DNA of 64,000 nt from Cyathus striatus (taxonomy: Eukaryota; Basidiomycota; Agaricomycetes; Agaricales; Nidulariaceae). Under the pieces are notes generated by a model. It made no database searches. It was given only the letters and a program-made list of their open reading frames with translations, and had not been told where the DNA came from. A program made the translations under genes and the position numbers. This document shows, in pieces, positions 49,417 through 60,215 of this stretch. The stretch is taken from contig JAOVFP010000017.1 in assembly GCA_025738555.1 (NCBI GenBank), forward strand, positions 3,162,001-3,226,000, written 5' to 3'. Position 1 is the stretch's first letter, and the number at the start of each line of letters is the position of its first letter.

Positions 49417-50655
49417 TCAATCATACGTCGTATCCATCCTCACGCCCATATTCTGCTTGATATCCATCCCCAGTAACTTCATCTTCCCAGCTTCAATCCT
49501 TTCCTGTTGTATTTTTCGAAGTTCCAGCAATTGCTCGCGGTTCATGTAACTGTCCCTCTCGATTGGCTTCTTCTTGTGTGCGCTCTTGATCGCATTCATG
49601 TCTGCGTTCGGGTCGTAGCTGTCGTCAGCGGGGGGTAGATACTCCCCTTGCCGCAGCGCATTCATGCGCCGGTCGTACACCTCCATGTTGTAGTATTTCT
49701 CATGCGGCAGAGTAGCTACAGGTAAGAAGTTAGTAAAACATGAACGAGCATACTTATGACGGAAACAAACCGGTATTAAAGTCCTCGACAAATTTTACAA
49801 ACTCTTTTTTCTGTTGGTCTTTTGAGACTGTCTCCGGATTGATTTTACGCTCCTCAACAAGCCATGTATAGAATTCTTGGCTTTTTGTGAATATACTGTT
49901 CTTCTCGTCAGTTCCCCGTCCTTTTCAAGTATTAAAGAACGTGAAAACGTACTCGATTTCAGATATAATTCCATATTTTCCCCACTGTGCAGCACTTGCT
50001 CCTGCGCGCTTCTTCTACTCAAAATTATCAGTGCAAAGCACCCCCTATACCAAAACACCGAACAAACCTTTTCCTTCTTCTCTTTTTTCTCCTTCTTCTT
50101 CTCCTTTTTACTCCGTTTCTTCTCTTTTCTCTTTCGTTCGTCATCGCTCGAGCCCGAGGAAGAAGTTGACCTATCACGTTTACGCCTGTCCTTACGCTCC
50201 TTCGAACGTGAGCGTGAACGACTACGCCGGTCCTGGTCTCTAGAGCGACTTCTCCTCCATTCATTGTCCCTTGACCGACTTCTTCGACGTTCTCTCGACC
50301 TCGAGCGTGACCGAGACCTCGAAGCGCGTTCCTTCTCCTTCTCCTTCCCTTTCCCCTTCGCATCACCCCGATCCTTCGACCTCGAGCGTCTCCTCCTATC
50401 ATCCCTTTCAGTGGAATGCGACCACCTCCTCTGATCCCTTTCTCTTGAGCGCGACCTCCTCCTCTCATCCTTCCCTCTTACTATCGAGCGAGACCTCTTT
50501 TTCTCATCCCAATCCCTATCTCTCTCCCTTGAGACCGACCTTCGCCTAGGTCTTGGCTTGTCATCTCGGTCTCTCTCCTTTTCTCTTTCCCTCTCTCGGT
50601 CCTTGTTTTCGTTTTCTGGTTTTCGGCGCGGTGAGCGAGATCGAGAGCGAGGCAT
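49417..50655 (-). CDS. RS-rich nuclear protein, SCI1-like, 357 aa
   Basis: Four exons, 50655-50068, 50014-49953, 49895-49771 and 49715-49417, all in frame. The first 195 residues are Arg/Ser/Asp/Glu/Lys repeats (MPRSRSRSPRRKPENENKD) typical of splicing-speckle proteins, ending in a KKEKKEKKEK run. The C-terminal domain has AAQWGKYGIISEIDIF, TWLVEERKINPE, FVEDFNTATLPHEKYYNMEV and a final MNREQLLELRKIQQERIE helix. This matches the pattern of the style cell-cycle inhibitor 1 (SCI1)-like family shared by plants, animals and fungi. A role in mRNA processing is inferred from composition. Confidence 0.7.
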
Positions 50656-51087
50656 AATGGAAGTGCTTTTGGTGTTGTTATAGTATGAGACTTGTGTTGT
50701 GGAGACTTTACTTGGCGTTTGTGGCAGCGCAATCAATAGCGTTGTTTGGTCTGAAGGAAAATGCCAAATATGTATGTGCTGACATAACTCCAAACTGGTC
50801 CAACGCCTGCTTACCTGCTCCCACTCGTGTTGGTCTTCACTCAGTACTCAGTACTCATTAACATTCTTCACTTCGGCGCTTGCAATACAACTCACATATA
50901 ATTACCCTGTTTCTGTAATTGCTCAAACTCAAAACTGAACATCAATCATATCGTTAACTAGTCCATGTACGAAGTGGTTATGAAACGAGTGACAATGGCA
51001 CCAAGCCTGGGTGTTTCAAGTAATCTCTTTCTCGTAACATGCCATGTTCACCGTGAAAAAAAAAAACAGTATCGAAAAACCAACAAA
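50656..51087. other. Intergenic, 0.43 kb
   Basis: Separates the housekeeping genes from the CAP cluster. No coding evidence. Confidence 0.4.
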
Positions 51088-51954
51088 TTAATCTTCCTCC
51101 TCATACTGTCCAACATTTTCGCTGCGAACCGAATTAATACGCATCGTATCGCATTTGAAATCATCACTTACGCGAATTCTCCAGTAATGTTACCAGGGGC
51201 GTATACCGACATACGATGTACTTTGACGGCCGCGAGAAAACTACCTCCAGGGCAGTTGGCCATTGCGCAAGCGACTTGGGTAGTCGATTTCCAAACTACC
51301 TGGGTGAAATTTCCTGTGTTTTCGGAATATTTAGGTGTTTCATCTAAAAGAACGTGAGTTAGACTAATTTTACACAATACTAAACTGCGTACAATCGTAG
51401 TTTGCTGTAAGAGTGATTGATTAGCGTGAGTTGTGCGGTAAAGCGTGATGAGAAGATGCCACTAACCAGCTTCTGCAGTCCATGTCTTTACAGCATCGCC
51501 AATTGTAGTATTCGCTGCCATCGAAGCGTACTGCAATAGAAATTGTAAACCTTCTCAAGTACAAACTAAGCTCTAAAGCTTCGAACGTACCAGAGTTTCG
51601 CCGTAGGTTGTTTCGTTACTACAAGCATATTAACCACGTAAGCACAAATAGGTAACTAAAATATATGTGAGCCTACCTATGCTGGAATATACATGTCTGA
51701 GACCACTGAAGCGTAGGAATATAGATGTCTTCATTCCAAGTTAACGCATCCGCTCCGTACTCAGCGCGGGCGTCATTATGTGCAGAGATAACCTGATCGG
51801 ACCAGATTGCTAAAAACAACACTTTAAATCAGGAACTGACACGCATGCAATTGAATACGCGATTCGAACCTCGGCTTCCCAAGTTGACGGTGGTCATGGA
51901 CGCGCTCGCGGAGAGTGCAACGAGAACGATTATAAAAAGAGTGGATTTGGCCAT
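51088..51954 (-). CDS. CAP/PR-1 family secreted protein, cluster gene 1 (signature His replaced)
   Basis: Seven exons, 51954-51870, 51809-51677, 51618-51591, 51530-51467, 51404-51393 (12-nt microexon), 51343-51172 and 51121-51088, give 175 aa. An N-terminal signal peptide (MAKSTLFIIVLVALSASAS) points to secretion. CAP features are WSDQVISAHNDARAEYGA, YGETL, GNFTQVVWKSTTQVACA and a final ENV motif. The canonical GHFTQ reads GNFTQ, so a conserved cavity histidine is Asn. The usual CRYAPPGN is degenerate (SVYAPGN). CAP proteins of this type (yeast Pry) bind sterols or fatty acids, so this copy may have changed or lost that activity. TATA at about 52036. Confidence 0.75.
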
Positions 51955-52375
51955 GGTCTGCATGTTAGTGGAGTCGAAATTACTTATTGGAAGAAAGTGC
52001 ATGCAAGAATCATGGTCAACGATTGACTCGGCTCAGTTTATATAGGCAACCCCCGTCACGATGCTGGATGGTAGATCAATTCTGCCTTCCATCTGCCGGT
52101 GGAGACCCGAAATCGAAGTTGTTCTACTCAGAAGCGAATTTGATTTATGCGCGTGTTTCTCCTTTTCGGGACAATTTCGGTGCGAAATAACAATGCCGAT
52201 GTCTTAGTATTATAATGTGCCAATGTCATGTTTAGCACTTTGTAAGCCTTCTAATGTTAATCCCAGCTGTACTTCTTAACAAAAATGTACAACAAAGGCG
52301 TCAAATTAATATCTAAAGCCCTTTTAAAGTCCTTGTTTCGAAACTGATGAAAAACTTCAATGTCCTTGATTGTTC
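51955..52375. other. Spacer between CAP genes 1 and 2
   Basis: Promoter of gene 1 and 3' region of gene 2. No further gene. Confidence 0.4.
52034..52046 (-). promoter_or_regulatory. TATA box of CAP gene 1
   Basis: TATATAAACT on the minus strand, about 85 bp upstream of the ATG. All five cluster members have a TATA-type box 60-90 bp upstream. Confidence 0.55.
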
Positions 52376-53282
52376 CTATACTTGACGACCAACATTTTGC
52401 CTAGAGCATTCAAGATGCATAAAATTGAGCTGAATATCAGATAAACGGCAAGGATGGACTTACGGAAATTGGCCTTGGTAGTTGCCAGGGGGCGCGTAGC
52501 GGCAAACAACATATTTGGACGTCTGATTAAATATGGTCCCGGCTGGGCAACTAGCAATAGCGCATGCCACAACGCTGGTAGTAAACTTCCAAACAGCTTG
52601 GGTAAAGTGACCAGTTGCGGAAGAGAACCCAGGATTGTTGTCTAAATAAATGCGGTAAGCACAAATTTGTCCAAGCTGAGAATTGACGCACAGTTATAGT
52701 TCGCTGTTAAGTAGGATCAAGACAGCTTGAGTCGGAGCGAAGAAGGACATTATCTAGAGGGACTTACGGGCTTCGGCCATCCATGCATGTATAGCACTTT
52801 GGATTCCATAGTCTCCTGTTCCACCCCCCTGCACAGCAAAGGTTCAGAAACGGTATTCTTTCCAACACGCTGAAAAATATGCTCACTAGATTTTCGCCGT
52901 ATTTTCCGCCACCAGAGCTGATTAATTTGAGTAAACAAACTAGCATTATCATTGAACTTTACGCTCACCTATGCTCGAATTTACACTGCTTAGCCCATTA
53001 CAAAGTTTCCTGATACAGGCTAGCATTCCATTTCAATGCACTAGCACCATACTTCTTACGGTTACTGTTATGGAAACTAGGAGCCTGGTCGCTCCATGCA
53101 TCTATACAAAAATTTTGTTAGTTGGCATTTCAAAGCACATTCGACGAAGATGATTACCTCGACTTTCAAGTTCTGTGACAGTAAGGCTACCTCCATTCTC
53201 AGCTTTTGAAGGGAGTACAGACAGACGCTACAGCCGAGAGCGCGAGGAAAATAGCAATGAATAAAGAGAATTTAAGCTGCAT
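52376..53282 (-). pseudogene. CAP/PR-1 family gene 2, disrupted
   Basis: Same plan as its neighbours, with the 12-nt microexon at 52692-52703. The signal peptide exon begins MQLKFSLFIAIFLALSAVAS but soon loses frame and meets a TGA. Exon 2 (DAWSDQAPSFHNSNRKKYGA) has TAA at 52998-53000 where the paralogues read CAA (Gln). Downstream exons still encode YGENL, GIQSAIHAWMAEA, SSATGHFTQAVW and CRYAPPGNYQGQF with good splice sites, ending at TAG 52376. With two independent breaks it is very likely a recent pseudogene. Confidence 0.75.
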
Positions 53283-54407
53283 CGTTAGACTGCGAGAAGA
53301 TCTAAGGAGAATATTAATCCAGTGAGGAAAAGGATAATGGTTACTTCTGAATTTCGAAAGTCAATTTATACCTGCTCTTTAGCCTTGGCAAACACACAAT
53401 ACTGTTGAGTCCACTCCCAACGTGCTTCTGAAACTTGAGCGTCCGTTTCAGTCACACCCAATACCACTGTATATTTCTTCTAGATGACCGGAGTCGCAAG
53501 GCAGGCTCGTATTCTGAATTTATTTCTCCGTCGTTCACATATCCGCAGTGCGCACTTGGAAGATCCGAGGCTGTGAAATGATTTGCGATCTGAAAATCCC
53601 TTGTTATCACAGAATCCATTATCGGATCTATTTCTTGACTCTATTTTAGAGGAATGTATACATAGCCTGAGTGAGATAATATGCTTTAAATGGCATTACA
53701 GGAAAGTTGAATTTAACATGCGATTCATTCATCCAATTATCTATACTTATTTGCCACAGCATTGGGCCATCAAATAATCAACAATTATTAAACGAATTGA
53801 AATCTTTGCACCCCGGCACAGCGGCATCTGGATAATGATAACCAGCGCCTGATATCACAGGTCATTATATATGATGTCGTTGTAAGTACTTAGCTGTACA
53901 AACGTGGATTAACAAGACTTGCCACTTGCGTTCAAAGCGCTAACATGCGAGAACTCAGTACGCGACTTAAAGTCATATACCACACTTCCGGCTTCCGGGC
54001 GCTGTCTTAGTAACAGCCAAATAACGGTCGATTACTTGAAGTCGATTGTAAGCAAAAAAAAAAAAAAAAGTACAAGAGAGCACTTTTATTGAAATAAATG
54101 GAGACTTACCCATTTATTAGTATGCTCAATCTTGGTAGAAAGGCATTAGTGTAATAAGCAAGGATGTAGCTCAAGTAAGCAAGTAATCACTTTTGTAATA
54201 CTGTACCATTTCGATCAATTGTTCGCACCAGTTGGAGCGTGACCGAACAGTTGGTCGAAGTAGTACAGTAATAATAAGCAGCGATTTTTATATCAAACAG
54301 TACACAGGCAGCTGTAACTTATTTAACGATGACCAACAACCAATGAATATGCTATATTTTTGCTATATTTCACACGTATCTTTCAAAACGTGCTTGACTG
54401 TCCATAT
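53283..54407. other. Spacer between CAP genes 2 and 3, 1.1 kb
   Basis: Contains the TATA (minus TATAAAT, 53364-53370) of gene 2 and an A-tract near 54054. A stretch at 53460-53590 resembles the upstream regions of genes 3 and 4, supporting duplication with promoters. No intact gene. Confidence 0.4.
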
Positions 54408-55313
54408 TTACTCCGCTATAATTTGAGCCTGGGGATGACCAACGTTTTGACTGCCGATCACACAAGCGAAAGTGAATATTAAGTAAACGGTATGAATGAA
54501 CATACGGAAATTGCCCAAGATAATTTCCTGGAGGTGCATACCGGCATACAACGTATTTAAAAGTCTGGTTAAATATGGTCCCTGCTGGGCAATTGGCAAT
54601 AGCGCAAGCAATACTGGTACTGGACTTCCAAGCAACCTGTGTAAAGTGACCAGTCACGGAAGAAAAGCCAGGTTTATTGTCTAATATTAGCAATAACTTC
54701 CATAAGCATTAAATCAAGGTATGTATTAAACACAAAAAAATTTAACGTACAGTCATATTTTGCTATTAAAAACATATCGTTTGAGATAGACAGAGAAAAG
54801 GGGTTTGGCTTTTAGAGCGACTTACATGCTTCGGCCATCCACGAATTCATGGCGTTACTTATTCCGAACGTTTCCGGCTCTTGCTACCTATAGAGCAATA
54901 ATTCATGAAACTCTAGTACGTACAGTTAAAATCTAGGTTAATACCAAATTTTCATCGTATGCTCCTCCACCAGAGCTGTCAGACAGCTGACTTGATTATA
55001 TGTATCATTAAGCCCTATAGAAGATTCACCTGTGCTGAAATTTACATTGCTTGGCACACTGCAACATCCCCGGGTACAGGTTAGCGTTCCAACTCAACGG
55101 ACGAGCACCATATTTAGCACGGTTAGTCTTGTGTTGCTGAAGAACTTGGTCACTCCATGCATCTAGTATACAGAAATATGCCACAGCAAGTAGCAAGTCA
55201 AACTTCTGATAATGAAAGTGAACACCTGTGCTGTCAACCTCTGATGGTATTACTGATGCGACGGCAGGGAGCGCAATGAAAATGATTGCAAATAAAGAGA
55301 AACGAAGTTGCAT
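54408..55313 (-). pseudogene. CAP/PR-1 family gene 3, probably frameshifted
   Basis: The first exons are sound: 55313-55226 (signal peptide MQLRFSLFAIIFIALPAVAS) and 55162-55030 (DAWSDQVLQQHKTNRAKYGA). Exon 3 gives SSGGGAYDENL. The next exon has one extra base relative to gene 4 (around GGAAACGTTCGGAA, near 54868), which brings a stop. After it the frame recovers as ISNAMNSWMAEA. The microexon (54751-54762), VTGHFTQVAWKSSTSIACA, CRYAPPGNYLGQF and a last exon ending at TAA 54408 are preserved. A sequencing error in one base is the alternative. Confidence 0.65.
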
Positions 55314-55893
55314 AGTATTTGATGCAGAGGCCATTGAGTTCAATAGCAAAGGGTAATTGAATTTCCAGTGAAATACAGTATATTTCTTGTCTTATAAACT
55401 TGGATGCTCCGAACTTTAGCCCAGAATGGGTTGAGCATTGCTTCAGCGCTGATAATCTTCGAGAAGTCTGATAACCATCATTTTTATCGCAGGGGAGGTG
55501 GGTTTCAGTTATCACGTAGTTCTTCTAGATGGCAGAATATCAGAATAATTGGGGCATTCAGAACTGCATATTCGGTCTTCTACGGGTCCGCATTTTTTGC
55601 GCACTACTTCGGTGGCCTCGGCGACCCAAGGTGATGAGCATTACGGCCACGAATGAGCTCTTGTGGAAAATAATGCTATTTTATAGCTCCATCGTGGTTA
55701 TTACGGTTTCATTTATGTTCGTGTATATAGAAAAGAAGTCAAGACAAAGATTCTTAACACAAGTGTGACAAAGAAGCATGTATTTGGATGTATTTACTAT
55801 TTGGTGTAAATATTGATGCCAAACAAGCAATAATTCCATCAGATTCTTCACTTCGTAGAATTGCGATTTATACCACATGCTTCAACTTTCCTG
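55314..55893. other. Spacer between CAP genes 3 and 4
   Basis: TATA of gene 3 (minus TATAAG, 55391-55396). The part 55460-55660 is similar to 56890-57060 upstream of gene 4, showing that the duplicated unit included upstream DNA. A plus-strand ORF here (55404-55634) differs between the two copies and is not called. Confidence 0.4.
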
Positions 55894-56745
55894 CTAGGTA
55901 GGACGACCAACATTTTGCCTAGATCATCGACGTTCCCATAAACCAATTAAGATACAAGACCAAGATGTTACTTACGGGTATTGGCCTTGATAGTTCCCTG
56001 GAGGCGCGTAACGGCATACAACATATTTGGACGCCAGGCCGCTAAAGATGCTCCCAGCTGGGCAATCAGCAATAGCGCATGCGACGCTAGTAGTGGACTT
56101 CCAAACGACCTGCGTAAAATGGCCAGTCGCGGCAGAAAATCCAGGGTTATTGTCTACGTGGGTATCGTAAGTACCTCTTAGCGTAAGCTGTAATTCAACG
56201 CACAGTTATATTGCGCTATTAAATTTCGAGATGGTTAGAGACGGCCCAGAATGAAACTTGTTGAGACGACTCACAAGCTTCACCCATCCATGCGCTCATG
56301 GCATTACTCATTCCATAGTTGCCTGATCCTGCTGCCTGTATCGTAAGAGTTCAGTAAATGTTACACCCAAAGAGAATACTAGGCCAGTACCAAATTTTCT
56401 CCATATGCCCCAGAGCTGGTCAAATTGTTTAGCCACATCTGTCATTTTATTCGACTGGTCAATGCCTTACCTGTGCTGGAATTTACATTGCTTGGCCCAT
56501 TGCAAGGCTGCTGGATACAAGTTCGCGTTCCAAGTCAACGGACGAGCGCCATACTTGGCACGGTTGGTGTTGTGTTGCTGGAGTACCTGGTCACTCCATG
56601 CATCTATGTAAAAGTGTCAGGTGGAAATTTGAAGCGCACTCGGGTGAAAGTGGCTACCTCGACTCTCGAGTTCCGTTGGTATCACAGACGCTACCGCCGA
56701 GAGTGCGATGAAAAAGATTGCGAACAAAGAGAGCTGAAGTTGCAT
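55894..56745 (-). CDS. CAP/PR-1 family secreted protein, cluster gene 4 (intact)
   Basis: Seven exons: 56745-56658, 56603-56471, a 25-nt exon near 56426-56402, 56335-56275, microexon 56215-56204, 56153-55976 and 55918-55894. They total 522 nt, 173 aa. The signal peptide MQLQLSLFAIFFIALSAVAS is followed by DAWSDQVLQQHNTNRAKYGA, SGAYGENL, NYGMSNAMSAWMGEA, the CAP1 signature AATGHFTQVVWKSTTSVACA, CRYAPPGNYQGQ and the closing QNV. Conserved His, Glu and Cys residues are present. Probably secreted with sterol/lipid-binding capacity as in the Pry/PR-1 family (family knowledge). Confidence 0.85.
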
Positions 56746-57602
56746 GTCTAAGAGAACTCAAGTTGAATACCTGCGGTTGGTATACATTGGTACGACGATG
56801 GTGATTTTATACCTTTCCAGGCCGTTAAGCATGACATGTTCAACGTTAGCATTTTTGAAACTTCAGCGCTCATACTGCATCTAGAAGCTTGACTATCATC
56901 ATTTCCGCGTCTGTCGGTTGGAAGTTTCAGTACTACAATGTAGTTCTACTTGATGATCACAAGCGCAACTTGGCGGAACATTCATAATTACTATTAGCTT
57001 CGGTCTTCAAGGTCTACATTTCGAAAGCCCGACACTGTGAACATTGAGGTCACGAACATTTCTTTACTAGGAAGATCTGTTTTACTCCACTCCTCAGCAA
57101 GTGTGTATTCTCCAAATGTCCCATCCTGTTTCGTTTGGGTAAAGAACCACTTTCCACATTAGCAAGCTAATGGCTCCATCTCCTAGTCCAGAAAATGCGA
57201 AATGTAACCTAACTCTATTATATCTAGCTTTCGACTGCTTGTTACGGCAAGAAGGTGATGGGATAGTCCATTGCTATATCATAAGGAGACTATCTATGTA
57301 TGTCTAATACCGAATCCCGATTTGGGAAAGCTTTATAGAAGGAACTACATACTTACTCGCGCCGGTGCATCAGGAAGAAGCCTCAAGATAGTATTCGCAA
57401 TTTTCTCTGCATTTGAGACTGTCACACTTCGATATAACCCGATGCGGAGGAAGCCGACACAGAAGGAAGACGATGATTAAATTTGATATCACACATTCTT
57501 TACGACATAGTAATCAAGGACAGTGAATGTACACATCATGAAGTATTTATGAAAACAAGGTCCCAGACGTACAAGTACGACAAGTCACATCAAATCCTAC
57601 GA
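56746..57602. other. Spacer between CAP genes 4 and 5
   Basis: TATA of gene 4 (minus TATAAAA, 56805-56811). An open plus-strand frame at 57271-57480 has no support. Homology with the gene 3 upstream region is at 56890-57060. Confidence 0.4.
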
Positions 57603-58450
57603 TTAAACATGTCTTCCGACATTTTGCCTAATAACGAAAATTAACATAGCAACAACTCTATGTTGCTTGATTACTTACGCGAATTGGCCAATGACGTTTC
57701 CAGGGGGAGTATAACGGCAGACGTAGTAGTTGGATTGATCACCGAAGATGGTACCTCCTGGGCATGTAGCAACAGCACAGGCAACACCCGTGGTAGCCTT
57801 CCAGACAATCTGGGTGAAGTGGCCGGTAGCAGAAGAGAACCCAGGATTGTTATCTAAATTGCGATGCTTGTTCAGTAAAATTGTTCTCAATAGGAATCTG
57901 TCTTCTTACAGTCATATTGGGCTGACGAGTTGCAAATCAGCGCACAGAAAAGGAAATAATAGAAAGGAGGTAACATACAAACTTCACTCATCCAGCTGTT
58001 CATGGCGTCGGAGAACGAGTATCCACCAGTACCAGCGGCCTTCGGCCAACGTTAGACAAAAACGATCCCATAAAACGATCCGCCACTCACGAGGTTCTCT
58101 CCATAGCCGCTACCACCACTATATTTTAAGGGGTTAACAAACCTTCAATGACTGTTAAAATGAAATTTATCTCACCTGTGAGCAAATCTGCATCCCTGCG
58201 CCCATTGTAAAGTCGAGGCATAGAGATCCTGATTCCAGGAAACTGGATTCGCACCATACTGCGCCCTGTACGAATTGTGAAGTTGAACGACTTGATCTGA
58301 CCAAGCATCTGAATCCACAGTAAAATTAGTACCACACCAAACTAAGGAAAATTCGAATGTACCTCGAGCCTTGATATCTGGAGTTACCAAGGCCGCAGCG
58401 CTGGAGAATACAACAGCGACGAGTCCAAATAAGGATTTGTAGAAATGCAT
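57603..58450 (-). CDS. CAP/PR-1 family secreted protein, cluster gene 5 (intact)
   Basis: Seven exons: 58450-58363, 58308-58176, 58118-58091, 58039-57979, 57921-57910 (microexon), 57853-57679 and 57627-57603. Together they give exactly 174 codons (173 aa). Signal peptide MHFYKSLFGLVAVVFSSAAA. CAP features: DAWSDQVVQLHNSYRAQYGA, SGYGENL, FSDAMNSWMSE, SATGHFTQIVWKATTGVACA, CRYTPPGNVIGQFA and QNV. It is the most divergent cluster member and may be near the ancestral copy (inference). TATA (minus TATAAAG) at 58515-58521. Confidence 0.88.
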
Positions 58451-60215
58451 GGGTAACTAGTGGGGAATAGAAAGCTGCTTAGCTGTAAGCAAATTAGGCC
58501 AGGATATCAACAGTCTTTATAGCTTTCATAGCCCGTTAATATCGATGCTTATACTTCCAGAACTATCTAGCTTTGGTCAAGAAGGTAATAAGACAAAAAT
58601 AGAATTTGGGGCTACATACACAGCGTTAAGCAAGGCTCCCCCGACGGCTCAACGACGAAGCATATGCAATGATTCACCCCATAGGCGTCGAGACCGGGCG
58701 TCACAAGTCGTCAAGAATGGCTGGATCGACATTCAAATGGATATCACGGAGATTTGAAGCCAGTTAAGGAAAAGCTGGCAAAGAAACATTGTCACTGCGA
58801 CGGGTGGCTACACCTCAGAGCTTAATCTTAGGTAACGAAACCAAAGTCTAATTGATTCGCGCCCATGCACCGGATAGATCATCATGTCTTTGAGGTTAAG
58901 AGCCGTAGTTGTGCCGTGTTAAGAATCAAAGTTGTCTGCTGCGTGAGTATAGCTACGAGTGTAGCGATAGATGTTCCATATGATCCAAGTCTTTTGAAAC
59001 CAAAATACTTGCTCTCATCATTATTCTAGTGAATTAGTTCCATCCCGTGAATAGTATAGCAAGAACAATAGCCCAGAATGACGGGTATCGCGGACTCTGA
59101 TGAAGAAAGCGAGTAGTGCAGAGCCTCAGCATAGTTGAAATGATTCAGATTAATATTTAAATTGGACGTAGAATAGACTAGAGCCCGAGTCCCGACACAA
59201 AGGCAAATCCGAGCAAACCGAGACGATACTTCCATTTCCAGGAGCTGTTTCAATCGTAGCCAAGCATTTGATTTTTAACAGATATACAAGCGCAGAAGAC
59301 AGAATGAGCTTGTTACTTGGTCCGAGTCCTGAGTGAGCGAGTTACGGAAGAGGTGACGAAAGGAAGTTGAAAGAAAGTGTCAAAGTGCTGATTTTGAAAA
59401 TGGTTATTTGGTTCGAAGGACTCTGTCAAATACGGCAACTACACAGTGAGTCAGTGAGCGTCAATCGTTTACGTTAACTTAACAGGTAACAAATTCAATA
59501 TTCAACAAGCTTCTTGCAAAGTAATAATCATAAAGTTTCTACATATATTACTGAAGTATTTATTTTTTACAACTTGTATTCATAACAAATTGTAAAAACA
59601 GAAGCCATCCACATCCCAATGCGTGCTTGCTCTTTTCCTGACAGTAAGGTCAGCACGCATCACACCAGGCTTTGCATCTACGACAGCTGAGAGCCACCTT
59701 TGAACGAAATGTGCGGGGTTGCGACATTGACGAGAAATCAAAACAAGTTAGATCTCCACACGACGGGATGAAAGATACCCCAACCGCTCCACGTTCGTCA
59801 CAAGGCTCCCTGCCGACATGATCTCGCAGTTGACCCGACGGCAGGCAGGCTGCTGGTGACCACAAGTAAAAGATTCAAGAAAACACGGACACCGGACCGA
59901 CAAAATATGTGCCGCACGACGAGCGTTCCCAGCTCAACTGTACCACCAAATGCAGCCATTTGCAGAAAAACAGCCACTATCAGTCGTCAAACTTATCACG
60001 CGTGTATCCGACGCGCGCCACAACGACCATTCACGCCATCCGAAATGGCCATTGCCATAAAGATACTGCACCATGTGCCCCAAGGGTCGCTGCCACGGAC
60101 CACGGTTTTCAGAGTGAAAAGTGCGGTATGACATTAACTAGATAAGCTCGTCTGAAATGGGCCATCGCCCGAAAACCCCTTTCCTTCCTTGAGTATTGCG
60201 GTGGTCATAAGCACC
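58451..60215. other. Intergenic, 1.76 kb
   Basis: No convincing gene. A minus-strand frame at 59650-59865 is cysteine-rich (SCRRCKAWCDAC at its end) but has no ATG start and no clear splice donor. It could be a relic. The last 100 bp are the upstream region of the MFS gene. Confidence 0.35.
58515..58521 (-). promoter_or_regulatory. TATA box of CAP gene 5
   Basis: TATAAAG on the minus strand, about 65 bp upstream of the ATG, matching TATA positions of the other cluster genes. Confidence 0.55.

Noticed and set aside
50028..50468. 146-aa Arg-rich ORF in another frame of the RS-rich gene
   Set aside because: A frame shadow of the RS repeats.
59650..59865. Cysteine-rich minus-strand ORF as a hydrophobin or small secreted protein
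   Set aside because: No ATG start, no signal peptide, and the cysteine pattern does not match hydrophobins.
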